A DNA stretch of 64,000 nt from an uncultured Desulfovibrio sp. (GTDB lineage Bacteria; Desulfobacterota; Desulfovibrionia; Desulfovibrionales; Desulfovibrionaceae), in contig NZ_CAJUBO010000002.1 in the NCBI RefSeq assembly GCF_910584445.1, positions 155,686 to 219,685 of the forward strand, given 5' to 3'. The stretch's first letter is position 1; every line of letters starts with the position of its first letter. Below, piece after piece: positions 1 to 9,747 of the stretch. The notes beneath the pieces are model-generated. The model was not told the origin of the DNA and did no database searches. It was given only the letters and a program-made list of their open reading frames with translations. The translations under genes and the position numbers were made by a program.

Positions 1-1061
1 AAGGCCGCGCCCGCGTGCCGGATATGCGGCATGACCGCCCACGGGTCGCGTGTGCAGATCTCAAGATGCTCGGGGGCCACATGGTTGGCGATCGCCACGG
101 CCGTGGTCATGTCGGGCACAAGCGCGATGCAGCCCCAGTCCGCGAGCGAACGCTCCGCGATTCCGGCGCGGGGCAGGGCCGCGCACTGGCGTTCCAGTTC
201 CTGCTGGAGACGCTCCGCAAGACGCGGGGCATCCGTCACGCAAATGGCGCTGGCAAGCGCGTCGTGTTCCGCCTGGGAAAGCATGTCCGCCGCCACCCAG
301 GCCGCATTGGCGCTGTCATCGGCAAGGATGAGCACCTCGCTTGGTCCGGCGATCATGTCAATGCCGACCATCCCCTGAAGGAGGCGCTTGGCCGTGGTGA
401 CATAAATGTTCCCCGGCCCGGCGATGACGTCCGTGCGGGGCACGCTTTCCGTGCCAAGGGCAAGCGCGGCGATGCTCCAGGCACCGCCAACACGGTAAAC
501 TTCTTCAATATCGAGCAGGTGCGCGGCTGCCAGAAGGTGCGGATCGACGCTGCCGTCGGCCCGGGGCGGCGTGCAGATGGCGAGCCGCGGCACGCCGGCC
601 ACCTGGGCGGGAATGGCGTTCATGAGCAGGCTGGAAATAAGGGGAGTGTTGCCGCCCTGGCCGCCGGGCACATAGAGGCCCACAGCGTCCACCGGCAGGA
701 CCCGCTGGCCGAGGATGCTGCCGTCCGGGCGCGTCACGAACCAGGAGCGATCCAGCTGCGCCTCATGGAAAGCGCGGATATTGGCCGCGGCCCCGCAGAT
801 GTATTCCCTGTTTTCCACCGGGACGGAAGCGGCCGCCCGCGCGATTTCCTGGGGACTCACCCGAACGGGGAGGGCGAAATCCGGCGCGTCGAAATGCCGC
901 GTGTAGTCCACGAGGGCCTCGTCGCCCCTGGCGCGCACGGTGGCGATGATCTCCCGCACGGCGGTCTCGACGTTTTCATCGGGTGTGGTGCGTCCCTCCA
1001 GCCAGCGGGAGGCGGCGGCCCAGTCCTTTTCGGTCTGAATGTGGAGCATGCGGCATGTCAT
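1..1061 (-). CDS. hisD: Histidinol dehydrogenase, C-terminus beyond the window
   Basis: HisD oxidises L-histidinol to L-histidine in two NAD-dependent steps, the end of histidine biosynthesis, in the cytoplasm. Reading leftwards from ATG 1061, about 353 codons are visible before the edge; the family is about 430 residues, so roughly 80 are missing. Recognisable segments are VGLYVPGGQGGNTPL, VYRVGGAWSIAALALG, VIAGPGNIYVTTAKR and a conserved IDMIAGPSEVLILAD stretch, all typical of HisD. A GAGGAGA ribosome binding site precedes the start. The gene diverges from grpE. Identity is very secure; only the C-terminal end cannot be judged. Confidence 0.95.
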   Translation of the reverse strand, partial: MTCRMLHIQTEKDWAAASRWLEGRTTPDENVETAVREIIATVRARGDEALVDYTRHFDAPDFALPVRVSPQEIARAAASVPVENREYICGAAANIRAFHEAQLDRSWFVTRPDGSILGQRVLPVDAVGLYVPGGQGGNTPLISSLLMNAIPAQVAGVPRLAICTPPRADGSVDPHLLAAAHLLDIEEVYRVGGAWSIAALALGTESVPRTDVIAGPGNIYVTTAKRLLQGMVGIDMIAGPSEVLILADDSANAAWVAADMLSQAEHDALASAICVTDAPRLAERLQQELERQCAALPRAGIAERSLADWGCIALVPDMTTAVAIANHVAPEHLEICTRDPWAVMPHIRHAGAA

Positions 1062-1145
1062 GGACGGTCTCCTCGCATCGTGGAAGTGGTGTACAGGAAT
1101 GCCGGGCGAATGTCGAGCAGCGCACGCTGAAAGAGGGGGCGCATC

Positions 1146-1178
1146 TTGACAGTGGCGTTTCTCGAACATACCTCATAT
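1146..1178 (+). promoter_or_regulatory. Candidate grpE promoter
   Basis: A perfect TTGACA lies at 1146-1151 in the hisD-grpE divergent spacer. No good -10 box follows at 17 bases. CCTCATAT at 1171-1178 resembles the heat-shock -10 box CCCCATNT, but its distance from CTTGACA (19 bases) is longer than the usual heat-shock spacing. Treat as a weak candidate. Confidence 0.25.
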
Positions 1179-1241
1179 CATTATGCGCCGATGGCCGCAC
1201 GCCGACGCGGCCGGCCAGGGCGCCTTTTGACAGGAGGAACC

Positions 1242-1916
1242 ATGAAGCGTCACATGATGCACCCATATAATACTGCCACCCATGCGGGCGCTGCCCGCGC
1301 CCATGAGGACGGAATGGGACCATCGCGTTCCGGGAGCTTTGCGGAAGCGCCCTTCGGCCCGGACGACGCCGCCCGCGACGATGCCCTGGCTGAACAGGCT
1401 GATGCCGTGCGCGACGCCGCGGACCTCGCTCCCGGAAGTGAAGGCCCCGCTCCGGAGGCGGCTCCCGTGGCGGATGACGAGGCCCTCGCGCGCTGCAAGG
1501 CGGAGATGGAAGAACTGCGCCTGCGTACCGCCGCTGAAATGGAAAACTTCAAGAAGCGCCTGACGCGCGAGCATCAGGAACAGATGCGTTTCGCGGCGGA
1601 AAAGGTGCTTGGCGACCTGTTGCCGAGCCTGGACAATCTGGATCTTGCGCTGCAATACGGCAGCAGGCACGAAGCCTGCAAGGACATGCTCCAGGGAGTC
1701 GCCATGACGCGCAAGCTCCTGCTGGATGCGCTGGCAAAGAACGGGTTGACGGCGCTCGGGGAGGTCGGTGACGAGTTCAACCCCGAAGTGCACGAGGCTG
1801 TCGGCTTTGAGGCTGACCCGGAACTTGCCCCCGGGTCGGTGACGCGTGTCATGCAGCGCGGCTACAAGCTCAATGACCGCCTGCTCCGCGCCGCCAAGGT
1901 GATGATCAACCAGTAG
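1242..1916 (+). CDS. grpE: GrpE, nucleotide exchange factor for DnaK
   Basis: GrpE releases ADP from DnaK so the chaperone can cycle, and acts as a dimer in the cytoplasm. The start is ATG 1242, seven bases after AGGAGG, giving 224 residues. The first 75 or so residues are rich in Ala, Asp, Glu and Pro and probably disordered; a charged helix follows (about 80-140), then the C-terminal beta domain with the GrpE signature FNPEVHEAVGFE and the end RVMQRGYKLNDRLLRAAKV. DnaK and DnaJ are not next to it here. An upstream in-frame GTG/TTG extension was rejected because only 1242 has a good ribosome binding site. Confidence 0.95.
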   Translation: MKRHMMHPYNTATHAGAARAHEDGMGPSRSGSFAEAPFGPDDAARDDALAEQADAVRDAADLAPGSEGPAPEAAPVADDEALARCKAEMEELRLRTAAEMENFKKRLTREHQEQMRFAAEKVLGDLLPSLDNLDLALQYGSRHEACKDMLQGVAMTRKLLLDALAKNGLTALGEVGDEFNPEVHEAVGFEADPELAPGSVTRVMQRGYKLNDRLLRAAKVMINQ

Positions 1917-2096
1917 CGGCGACCGCCATTCGGCCGGACGGAACGGTGGACATTCCGGCCATGTTCCAGTAGGAACCTCTCTTTGCGGCGGCATCCGGCG
2001 CGCATGTCCGGCGTTGGCGGCGGAAGGCCATGCCTGGCGTGCGTTCCGGTTTTTCGGCCGTGTTTGCTCACTTTTTTCCGTGCAGGTTCCGAAATC

Positions 2097-2654
2097 ATGC
2101 CCATTGCCATTCCCCGTTTTGAAGCCGGCAGTGTCCCTTCCACCGTTCCCGAGGTCCGTCTTGAGGCGGACGCGAAACTCGAGATCCGGCCGGCGCGCGT
2201 TTCGGACGTTCACGGCATGTCCGCGCTCATCAACCAGTATGCCTCTTCCAACGTCATGCTGGCGCGCGGACCGCAGTATCTGTACCAGCATATCCAGGAC
2301 TACATGGTGGTCACGGCGCCAGCGGCCCACAGCGGCGAAGAGACGGTGGTCGCCTGCGGCGCCCTGCATGTGCTCTGGTCCGATCTGGCGGAGATACGCT
2401 CCATCGCCGTGCACCAATCCTGTCAGGACAGGGGCCTCGGCCGTCGCCTTGTGGCTGCCCTGGTGGAACGTTGCAGGGTGCTGGGCATTCCCCGCGTCTT
2501 TGTGTTCACGCTTGTGGCCTCGTTCTTCCGGAATTGCGGCTTTGAGGAATTCGATCGGGAAAGCCTGCCCCCCATTGTCTGGGTGGAGTGCAGCAAGTGC
2601 CCGAAGTTTTATCGGTGTGACGAAATCGGCATGATCCGCTTTCTGGAGAACTGA
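2097..2654 (+). CDS. Short ArgA-type GNAT N-acetyltransferase
   Basis: The 185-residue product is a GNAT acetyltransferase: [20 protein letters not shown] is the acetyl-CoA binding motif A (Q/RxxGxG/A), and the C-terminal [17 protein letters not shown] segment with paired cysteines is typical of the short N-acetylglutamate synthase-like family, which makes N-acetylglutamate to start arginine synthesis. It lies 68 bases before argF, which supports a role in arginine synthesis. The amino acid kinase domain of classical ArgA is absent, as is normal for the short family. ATG 2097 was preferred to longer starts; its ribosome binding site is weak, so the exact start is uncertain. Confidence 0.75.
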   Translation: MPIAIPRFEAGSVPSTVPEVRLEADAKLEIRPARVSDVHGMSALINQYASSNVMLARGPQYLYQHIQDYMVVTAPAAHSGEETVVACGALHVLWSDLAEIRSIAVHQSCQDRGLGRRLVAALVERCRVLGIPRVFVFTLVASFFRNCGFEEFDRESLPPIVWVECSKCPKFYRCDEIGMIRFLEN

Positions 2655-2722
2655 GCGACACGCGGCTGGCATTGGCGCCGCAAACCGTCTACATGGCTGC
2701 CGCGGGTGGCCGGAGCATACGC

Positions 2723-3742
2723 ATGAACAGGCTTGCAGGCAGGGATTTTCTCAAGGAGATCGACTTCACCTCCGACGAACTTGTCTTTCTGCTGGATCTG
2801 GCGGCCCGGCTGAAAGCGGCCAAGAAGGCGGGACGCGAGCCGCGCTTTCTCGAAGGCCGGAGCATCGCGCTCCTTTTTGAGAAGGACTCCACGCGCACGC
2901 GTTGCTCCTTTGAGGTCGGCGCGCACGATCAGGGGGCGCATGTCACCTATCTTGGACCCAGCGGCTCACAGATGGGCAAGAAGGAGTCCATGGCCGACAC
3001 CGCCCGCGTGCTCTCGCGCTTTTTCGACGGTATTGAATACCGGGGCTTTGGGCAGGCCCGGGTGGAAGCCCTGGCCGAATACGCTTGCGTTCCTGTCTGG
3101 AACGGCCTGACCAATGAATGGCACCCCACCCAGTTGCTGGCGGACATGCTCACCATGCGCGAAACATGCGCCAAGCCTCTTGCCGCCCAGCGCCTCGCCT
3201 ACCTTGGCGATGCCCGCTACAATATGGGCAATTCGCTGATGGTCGGTTCGGCCATGCTGGGGGTGGATTTCTGCTCCGTGGCGCCGCGCGCGCTCTGGAC
3301 GTCCGACGAAGTTTTTGAGATGGCGTGCCATATCGGCGAACGGACCGGCGCGCGCATTTCCCGCACGGAAAGCGTGGAGGAAGGCGTCCGCGGCAGTGAC
3401 TTTCTCTATACCGACGTGTGGGTGTCCATGGGCGAGCCGGATGAGGTCTGGAAAGAGCGCATCCAGCTGCTCACGCCATACAGGGTCACGTCCCGGGTCA
3501 TGGAAATGACGGGGAATCCCCACTGCCGTTTCCTGCACTGCCTGCCGGCCTTCCACAACCGGGAGACGGAGATCGGCGAACAGATCTTCCGCCGTTTCGG
3601 CATTGAATGCATGGAAGTGGACGATGCGGTCTTCGAGTCTCCGCGGAGCGTGGTCTTTGAGGAAGCGGAGAACCGCCTCCACACCATCAAGGCCGTCATG
3701 GTCGCCACGCTTGCCAGGGGTCCGCTGGACTTTTCCGACTGA
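2723..3742 (+). CDS. argF: Ornithine carbamoyltransferase
   Basis: ArgF makes citrulline from ornithine and carbamoyl phosphate in arginine biosynthesis. The product is 339 residues with the carbamoyl phosphate loop STRTR (56-60), the HPTQ motif near residue 134 and the ornithine-binding [16 protein letters not shown] segment near 274. The N-terminal half is strikingly similar to Escherichia coli ArgF around the [15 protein letters not shown] stretch. ATG 2723 follows GGAG by seven bases and aligns with the family's N-terminus; the longer upstream start would add 17 unrelated residues. It follows the argA-type gene, suggesting a small arginine operon. Confidence 0.95.
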   Translation: MNRLAGRDFLKEIDFTSDELVFLLDLAARLKAAKKAGREPRFLEGRSIALLFEKDSTRTRCSFEVGAHDQGAHVTYLGPSGSQMGKKESMADTARVLSRFFDGIEYRGFGQARVEALAEYACVPVWNGLTNEWHPTQLLADMLTMRETCAKPLAAQRLAYLGDARYNMGNSLMVGSAMLGVDFCSVAPRALWTSDEVFEMACHIGERTGARISRTESVEEGVRGSDFLYTDVWVSMGEPDEVWKERIQLLTPYRVTSRVMEMTGNPHCRFLHCLPAFHNRETEIGEQIFRRFGIECMEVDDAVFESPRSVVFEEAENRLHTIKAVMVATLARGPLDFSD

Positions 3743-3802
3743 GGCGTTCCCGTCCGTCGCGCGCGCCGCTGACGCGCGCCGGATACCGTTGCCGGAGGCT
3801 GC

Positions 3803-5053
3803 ATGCCGACCATCCGCAAGAATCTGCTCCAGTTGCTGTTTTCCGGCGCCTATCTCCTGCGCTGGAACGACAAGCTGCGCCCCGTGGAGTTGCAGGAGAT
3901 CGACAAGCAGGCGCACAAGATGCTGCTGGCCTGCGCGCTCTGGCACGAAAATTCGCGCGAGCTTTGCGCGACAGAGCGCATCGCCCTGGCCCGCGACATC
4001 ATCGAAGGCGGCCTGTTCGACTATTTCTACCGCTGCATCATCACGGACATCAAGCCGCCGGTCTTCTACAAGATCAAGGAAAACCGCGAGCATTACCGCC
4101 AGCTCACGGAATATGTGCTCGGCAGGCTCGAGCCTGTGCTGGCGCCGCTCGGCCCCTTCTGGGAGCGGATGCGGACCTGGCATCTTGAAGCCGCCCGGGG
4201 AAGGGAGGACGGCCTTGACCGCCGCATCCTCACGGCGGCGCATCTCTATGCCTCGCAGTGGGAGTTTCAGATCATCCGTCCCTGCAACGCGTTTGACGAT
4301 GAAATGGATTCCATCGCCCAGTCGTTCGTGGATCGTCTGAACAGGCTCCGGGACCTGCGCGGCATGGATTCCCTGCTTATCCCCGGCACGGCCCTGGGGC
4401 GCTTCGCCAACCTCTGCGGCCAGCTCCGTTTCCAGATCCGCTGGACGCAGGCGCCGCGCATCCCCGCCACTTCCGTGCTCGGGCATATGTTCATCGTGGC
4501 GTCGCTGGGCTATTTTTTCAGCCTCGCGGTGGATGCCTGTCCGGCCAGATCCGTCAACAACTTTTTCTGCGGATTGTTCCATGATCTCCCGGAACTCCTG
4601 ACGCGGGACATCATTTCACCCGTCAAGCAGTCCATTTCCAGCCTGCCGCAGCTCATCAAGGAATATGAGGAGCACGAGCTGGAGCGGCGCATCCTCACCC
4701 CCTTGCGTGACGAGGGGTTTACGCCGCTGGCCGGGCGCATCGCCTACTATCTCGGCCTGGAGGTAGGCTCGGAATTTCAGGAATGCCGCCGGGAGGGCGA
4801 TTCCGTGGTGCCCGTGGACGGTTTCGAGACGCTCCACAACCGCCACAACCGCGATGAGGATGACCCCAAGGACGGGCAGATGCTCAAAATCTGCGATTGG
4901 CTCGCCGCCTTCCTTGAAGCGCACAGCTCGATCCGCAATGGCGTGTCCTCGCCGCATCTGCTGGAGGCGCAGGCGCGCCTCAAGGGCAAACTCACCGAGA
5001 CAACGCTGGAATCCATGCTCCATCTTGAGGCATTGCTCGCGGATTTTGACTGA
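3803..5053 (+). CDS. HD-domain phosphohydrolase-like protein
   Basis: This 416-residue soluble protein carries GLFHDLPELLTRDIISPVK, with the HD pair at His260-Asp261 followed by PE, as in the YfbR/HD_3 branch of metal-dependent HD phosphohydrolases that act on nucleotides and related phosphate esters. The N-terminal half has no motif I recognise. GGAGG lies shortly before ATG 3803. The stop codon overlaps the next start as ATGA at 5050-5053, so the two genes are probably translationally coupled. The substrate cannot be deduced from the sequence. Confidence 0.75.
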   Translation: MPTIRKNLLQLLFSGAYLLRWNDKLRPVELQEIDKQAHKMLLACALWHENSRELCATERIALARDIIEGGLFDYFYRCIITDIKPPVFYKIKENREHYRQLTEYVLGRLEPVLAPLGPFWERMRTWHLEAARGREDGLDRRILTAAHLYASQWEFQIIRPCNAFDDEMDSIAQSFVDRLNRLRDLRGMDSLLIPGTALGRFANLCGQLRFQIRWTQAPRIPATSVLGHMFIVASLGYFFSLAVDACPARSVNNFFCGLFHDLPELLTRDIISPVKQSISSLPQLIKEYEEHELERRILTPLRDEGFTPLAGRIAYYLGLEVGSEFQECRREGDSVVPVDGFETLHNRHNRDEDDPKDGQMLKICDWLAAFLEAHSSIRNGVSSPHLLEAQARLKGKLTETTLESMLHLEALLADFD

Positions 5054-5802
5054 TGCGCGCCCGTTCCCTTTCCGCCGCCGTCCTTGCGCTGATGTTCGCC
5101 ATCATGGCGGCGGTGCCGCGTGTCGCGGCGGAAGTCCGGCTTTCCAAGGGCCTTCCGCACTATGCGCGGGATATGGAGTTTTATTATCAGGCCCCCCGGC
5201 CGGAGATCCTGCCCGGGCTGCTCAGGACGCTGGCGGCCGAGGGCGTGCTCGCCCATGGCGAGAAGCGGCTCGTGGTGGCGTCGTTCCTGGCCGAACTGGC
5301 AGGGCGGAACATGGCCTCCCTCGACGATCTGGCCGCCGGCGTCCATGACGCGGGGGGCGAAGCCGGCGCTGATGCCCGGCGCACGCTTGCCTGGGCCGCG
5401 CATCTCGCGCGTCATCCTCATGAAGCGCGCCTGCTCGACCAGCTGCTCACGGCGCATGATGCCATCCTGCGGGGGCACATCGGGCGCAGCCCCGCGCCTC
5501 TTTCCGCCTGGATGGCGCATGAGCCGACAGTGCCCCGCATGTTCTGGGGCGCCTACATGGCATCCGGCGACGCGGCATGGCTGGACAGGCTCATCGATGC
5601 GGCCCTGCGCTATGCCAGGCTCAATGCCGCGGGGCGTCAGGGCGATCCGGACTTTGCCGCCAGCGCGGCGGCAGCGGCCCTGCTCTACGACATGGCGCCG
5701 CGTCATGCGCGGCTGCGGGAACGGATACGCGCGCGCCTTGCAGGCCTGGACGGCGTTGAGTCCGCGACCCTGCGTCTCATCCTGCACGATGCCGGCCGCT
5801 GA
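5053..5802 (+). CDS. Exported protein of unknown function
   Basis: I do not recognise this 249-residue protein. It begins with a clear Sec signal peptide: MRAR, a hydrophobic core from residue 6 to 21, then PRVAA as a likely cleavage site near residue 26. The mature part is helical and rich in Ala, Arg and Leu without Cys pairs or a catalytic motif that I can see, so a periplasmic helical-repeat protein is possible. It overlaps the HD-domain gene by four bases and is likely co-expressed with it. Confidence 0.65.
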   Translation: MRARSLSAAVLALMFAIMAAVPRVAAEVRLSKGLPHYARDMEFYYQAPRPEILPGLLRTLAAEGVLAHGEKRLVVASFLAELAGRNMASLDDLAAGVHDAGGEAGADARRTLAWAAHLARHPHEARLLDQLLTAHDAILRGHIGRSPAPLSAWMAHEPTVPRMFWGAYMASGDAAWLDRLIDAALRYARLNAAGRQGDPDFAASAAAAALLYDMAPRHARLRERIRARLAGLDGVESATLRLILHDAGR

Positions 5803-5849
5803 GGCGCTCTCCGCCGTATGCCCGGAAGCATGGCGCGGAAAGAGCGCTC

Positions 5850-6992
5850 TCAGCGTTCGAAGCGCTTGGGGCAGCCCAGACAGGCCGCGTCCGGCGCATT
5901 CCGGACCAGGGCCGCGCGAAAGTCCGCAAATTCCGGCTTGTTCCAGATCCGCCAGGGGGCCTCGGCCCGTACATCGCCAAAGACCCTGCGCCGTCCGTCT
6001 CCGCGTGATACGGCGTCCACGTCCCCCTGTGCGGGCGCCGGGGGCGCGTTGTCCGGCACATTGAGGTAGACGCAGGGGGAGAGCCTACCGTCCGCATCCA
6101 CATAGCAGCTCCGGGCGACATTCTCGCGGCAGCCGCCGGCATCGGCCACGGCATCGGCGCCGGGCAGCGCGAAATGGATGATGCGTCCCCGTGTCTCGGC
6201 CTCGGCGGCAACGGTTTCCAGAAGGTCGCGCGCGGCGACGAGCTTTTCCGTTTCCTGCGGCGCGAAGGCCAGATGCGCCTGATCGGGCAGCGCCAGATAG
6301 TCCAGCGTGCTCACCACGGTCATTTCCACATCCAGCTCGTCCATGAGCGCCGGCAGGCGGCGCACGGCATCCATCCTGTCGGCAAGCAGCAGGTAGGCGA
6401 AGTGGATCTCCAGCGGCTCTCCGTCAGGGGGCTGGCCCGTTTCCCGTATGGCGGCGCGCAGCAGGCGCACGCTTTCGCGGACACGCGCGAAGGGAACGCC
6501 GGCGCGCGCGTCATTGGTGGTCTCGTCCGTGCCCACCAGTGAAAACGCCAGCAGGTCCATACCGCTTTCCGCCAGTCTGCGCGCCAGCGCGGCATCCATC
6601 CGCAGGCCGCAGGAGGTGCTGGAAACGGCGCAGCCGGCACGGCGCGCCAGCGCCACATAGTCGAGAAATCGCGGATGGAGGAGCGGCTCGCCCCAGCCCT
6701 GGAGGTGCGCGCGCTGCGCGCCGCGCAAAAGCGGCCAGAGCGCGGCGAAGACGGCGTCCGGCATATGGCGGCCACGCCAGGTGGCGGCGGCCGTGGTATG
6801 CGGGCAATAGACGCAGCGGCCGGAACAGAGTGACGTCACTTCCACCTGAAGGCAGTCCAGCGGCCGTTGCGCGCCCAAAAGGGCCTCGCGCAGCCGCTCC
6901 AGAAAGCCGGGTGCCCGGAAGGCCGGGTCAGCCAACGGGTCGCGGAGATCCGCGCCGTCGGCGTGCGGCGCTTCAGTACCGGTTTCGCGCAT
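5850..6992 (-). CDS. Radical SAM protein with SPASM-like C-terminus
   Basis: Residues 56-63 read CSGRCVYC, the CxxxCxxC motif that holds the catalytic [4Fe-4S] cluster of radical SAM enzymes; GWGEPLLHP further on is the GGEP-like SAM-binding motif. A second cysteine group (SCYVDADGRLSPC and CLGCPKRFER at the end) resembles the SPASM/twitch domain that holds auxiliary clusters in peptide- and protein-modifying members. Length is 380 residues. It is the last gene of the minus-strand run metY, GNAT-TraB, GNAT, radical SAM; 15 bases separate it from the preceding gene. The substrate is unknown, but the company suggests modification of a peptide or cell-envelope molecule. Confidence 0.8.
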   Translation of the reverse strand: MRETGTEAPHADGADLRDPLADPAFRAPGFLERLREALLGAQRPLDCLQVEVTSLCSGRCVYCPHTTAAATWRGRHMPDAVFAALWPLLRGAQRAHLQGWGEPLLHPRFLDYVALARRAGCAVSSTSCGLRMDAALARRLAESGMDLLAFSLVGTDETTNDARAGVPFARVRESVRLLRAAIRETGQPPDGEPLEIHFAYLLLADRMDAVRRLPALMDELDVEMTVVSTLDYLALPDQAHLAFAPQETEKLVAARDLLETVAAEAETRGRIIHFALPGADAVADAGGCRENVARSCYVDADGRLSPCVYLNVPDNAPPAPAQGDVDAVSRGDGRRRVFGDVRAEAPWRIWNKPEFADFRAALVRNAPDAACLGCPKRFER

Positions 6993-7007
6993 GGCGCCCC
7001 CTTGCGT

Positions 7008-7883
7008 TCAGTGTCCGAAAATTCTGGAGAACCAGCCGCGCCGTTTTTCCGGCGTGGGGGTCCAGCTCGTTTCCACGCAGGGAAGAAAGGGCGTTGCCCC
7101 CCATTTTTTCTTGAAAAAGCTTACGCCCGCGCCCATGCCAAGGCCCAGATTGAGCAGGCCGTGGCCGCGGGCCTCCCCTTCGGCCGCAAGCGCGGCAAGA
7201 AGCGCGTCCGCCGTTCCGGGAGGAGCGGCGGGCGAACGGAAGGCAAACATGTAAAAGGCCGTGGTGAACGAGGAATAGTCGCCGATGGCGCAGGCCAGCA
7301 GACGCCCCCCCGCATCGCGCGCCGAAAAGAGGCGCGCCCCGGGCGCGGCGGCGAGATAGTCGCCCAGCCTGTTGAAGATATGGATGCTTCCCGCATCCAG
7401 CGCCTCGCCCTTTTTCCGGATGAAGGCCGCGGCCAGGGCGGCATGTTCCCCCGTCCAGGAACCGGCGCCGCCGTTCTGCTCAATGACCGTTTCGCGGGCC
7501 GTGCGGCGCAGCAGGTTGCGGAGTTTCACGCCCGGACGCCCGCCGGGAAGGACAAGCGGCAACGGCAGCGACCAATAGGCGTCTTCAGAGCATTCTGCAT
7601 CCGCCGGGGCCGCGCCCGGCCGGATGGCGGCAATGGTCGTGAGGCGCTCCAGACCCGGCAGCGTCAGGGCCTCCGCCACGGCGGCGTCAACGGAAGCGGC
7701 GTCGGTGGGCTTCCCCGCGGGATAGGCCACGAGCACCGCGTGACCGCCCCCGTGATGGAGCGCGCACCCCGCGCAGAGGCGGCTCTCCAGCCCGGAAACG
7801 GCGCGCACATACGGAAGAAGCTGGTCAGGCGTCAGTGCCGCTGCCGTGATCTGCGTCAGAGGCGAAAACGTGCCGTCTACCAT
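7008..7883 (-). CDS. GNAT-fold (FemX/BioF2-like) acyltransferase-like protein
   Basis: The 291-residue product has a C-terminal segment LLNLGLGMGAGVSFFKKKWG followed by ATPFLP, which resembles the end of the GNAT-fold domain in FemABX, BioF2-like and phosphatidylglycerol lysyltransferase-type proteins (a glycine-rich turn followed by FKxKWGA). The same pattern occurs in the upstream gene, so the two are paralogs from a tandem duplication. It overlaps that gene by seven bases, so the two are co-translated. Donor and acceptor are unknown. No signal peptide or membrane segment is visible. Confidence 0.6.
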   Translation of the reverse strand: MVDGTFSPLTQITAAALTPDQLLPYVRAVSGLESRLCAGCALHHGGGHAVLVAYPAGKPTDAASVDAAVAEALTLPGLERLTTIAAIRPGAAPADAECSEDAYWSLPLPLVLPGGRPGVKLRNLLRRTARETVIEQNGGAGSWTGEHAALAAAFIRKKGEALDAGSIHIFNRLGDYLAAAPGARLFSARDAGGRLLACAIGDYSSFTTAFYMFAFRSPAAPPGTADALLAALAAEGEARGHGLLNLGLGMGAGVSFFKKKWGATPFLPCVETSWTPTPEKRRGWFSRIFGH

Positions 7884-9745
7884 GCCACATCCTCCCCGCT
7901 CTGTCGGAACCGCCGCAGCCGAAGCCTGAGCGCGGGCAGCAGCCCGAACGGCGCCTGGCGCACGCTGAAGCCGTCCTCCATGAGCATATGCCGCAGATTG
8001 ATCATGTGCGCGGACCCCACGAAGACCGCGCAGCGGCCTTCTTCAAGGTAGGGACGCATGCGTTCCCGGAAGCGCTGATCCCGGCGGCTGATGACATATT
8101 CCGTGCGGGTGGGGAATTCCGCGCTGGAACCCATCATGCCTTCAAGGTCGCCCGCAAGATAGGCGCGCATGTTTTGGCGCGAAAGCGCCTTCCAGCCGCC
8201 GCAGGCGCGGAAAAACCGCACAACGCGCTCCGGCGGGAGGGAGCCGAGGGAATCCAGTTGCTCCTCAAGGCTTTCCATGCCCACCACATTCTTGCCCATG
8301 GCGTGCGCCACGCGCCAGGCCTCCATATCCACGGACTCGCGCCAGCCCTGCCGTTCCAGAAAGGCTGTCCAGAGGCTGAAAAAGGCGCACCAGGGCCGCG
8401 CGTTGGCAAGGAACCAGCGCACATCGACCTTGCGCGCGCTCTCAAGGCCCAGGGCGCGGGCAAGGATCCCCTCAGGCCCGCGCACCACGCGTTCCAGACG
8501 GCAGATCTCCGCTTCCTCCAGCATGTCCAGGATGGGCGTTGCGCCGGGAAGCGGCGTGCGGCCCGCGCGGTCCACATCCGCCATGAATCCCTCGTCCAGC
8601 GGACCTTCGAAGAGCACATGATCCACCTCGCGGAACAGACGGCGGAACGACGGTTCGAAGGAATGGCAGAAAAAGTGCGCGGTGCCGCCCACCCATGAGG
8701 TCCTGCCGTCCTTTTCCACCCGCCAGAGCATGGCAAAGGGGCGGCTGCGCGGCCTGTCGTCAATGATCTTCGGGGCTTCCGCCGGTGCGCGGAGAAAGGC
8801 CAGCGCCAGGTCCCGGATGACGTTGCCATCATCCGCGGCGGAGCTTCCGTCGCCCCGGGCTGCGGACGACCCGCGGCGGGATGTTTCCGTCCACTGGGCC
8901 ATGAGATAGGGAAAGGACGGCCGCGCGCCCCACTTGCGCTTGAAGCGCAGGATGCCCTCATTGACGCCCAGGCCGAGATGGAGGAAACGCTTGCCCGCCT
9001 GCCGCGCCCGCTCAAGCATGGCGGCGAACAGCAGGTCCGAGGCATGCGGGACGGCGTGCGAACGGGAATGCGCGCCAAGCACATAGCTGACGAAGTTTTC
9101 CGGCGCGTAGTCCAGAAGCAGGCAGGCCGCGAGGCGTCCTTCCCCGTCCCGCGCGTCGAGCAGCCGCAGGGAGCCGCCGGCTTCCGCCAGCGCCTCCGGA
9201 GTGCGCGCATAGAGCGCGGCCACATGGGGGGCCATGCTCCCGGCCTCGCCGCGCTGGACGCGGCCGAGAAATTCGGCCCAGAGCCGGCGGTGCTCCGGCG
9301 TGAAGACCGTGCCCTCCGTCACGCGCAACTGTGCCGCCGCTCTGGCGACCGGCCCGCGCAGCCGTTGCGGCGGGTCCGCACTGGCGGGGAGGACATGGTA
9401 GCGGTCCCTGTCCACGATATGCGCGGCCAGTCGGGACGGCAGTGACGGGCCGATGGCCCAGCACGCCGTGGCGCCCGTGCGGTCAAGAGCTTCTTCAAGT
9501 GATGCTTCAAAGGTCGTGTCGGCGTAGCGCCCCTCCAGAGGATAGGCCACGGCCATGAGCCAGTCCTCGGCGGCGAGGAAGAAATAGGGTCCGATGCAGA
9601 AGGGCGCGCCCCCGGAGAGCGCGGTCATGAGCGGCAGGGAGTGCTCGGGCACGCGGGCGAGGGCGCGCAGGCGCGCGCGCATGTCCGTGCCCTCGGCATC
9701 CATGGGCGCGGAGGGCTGTCGCCGGGGCGTGGCTCGCTCCGGCAT
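7877..9745 (-). CDS. Fusion: GNAT-fold domain plus TraB/GumN domain
   Basis: This 622-residue protein has two parts. Residues about 20-290 form the GNAT-fold domain paralogous to the next gene (LHLGLGVNEGILRFKRKWGA). After a Ser/Ala/Asp-rich linker, about 340-600 form a TraB/GumN (Tiki/EreA/ChaN-related) domain: it begins with WRVEKDGRTSWVGGTAHFF, has an acidic VLFEGPLDEGF segment, and ends with AVFVGSAHMINLRHMLMEDG; the GT-H and GSAH histidines match the metal-binding positions of this superfamily. Two bases separate it from metY, so coupling is likely. Met22 has the better ribosome binding site (GAGGG), so the real start may be near 9682. Confidence 0.7.
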   Translation of the reverse strand: MPERATPRRQPSAPMDAEGTDMRARLRALARVPEHSLPLMTALSGGAPFCIGPYFFLAAEDWLMAVAYPLEGRYADTTFEASLEEALDRTGATACWAIGPSLPSRLAAHIVDRDRYHVLPASADPPQRLRGPVARAAAQLRVTEGTVFTPEHRRLWAEFLGRVQRGEAGSMAPHVAALYARTPEALAEAGGSLRLLDARDGEGRLAACLLLDYAPENFVSYVLGAHSRSHAVPHASDLLFAAMLERARQAGKRFLHLGLGVNEGILRFKRKWGARPSFPYLMAQWTETSRRGSSAARGDGSSAADDGNVIRDLALAFLRAPAEAPKIIDDRPRSRPFAMLWRVEKDGRTSWVGGTAHFFCHSFEPSFRRLFREVDHVLFEGPLDEGFMADVDRAGRTPLPGATPILDMLEEAEICRLERVVRGPEGILARALGLESARKVDVRWFLANARPWCAFFSLWTAFLERQGWRESVDMEAWRVAHAMGKNVVGMESLEEQLDSLGSLPPERVVRFFRACGGWKALSRQNMRAYLAGDLEGMMGSSAEFPTRTEYVISRRDQRFRERMRPYLEEGRCAVFVGSAHMINLRHMLMEDGFSVRQAPFGLLPALRLRLRRFRQSGEDVAW

Positions 9746-9747
9746 GG

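Noticed and set aside
15..1130. A plus-strand frame across the left end
   Set aside because: It is antisense to hisD, which reads through the whole stretch with conserved motifs.
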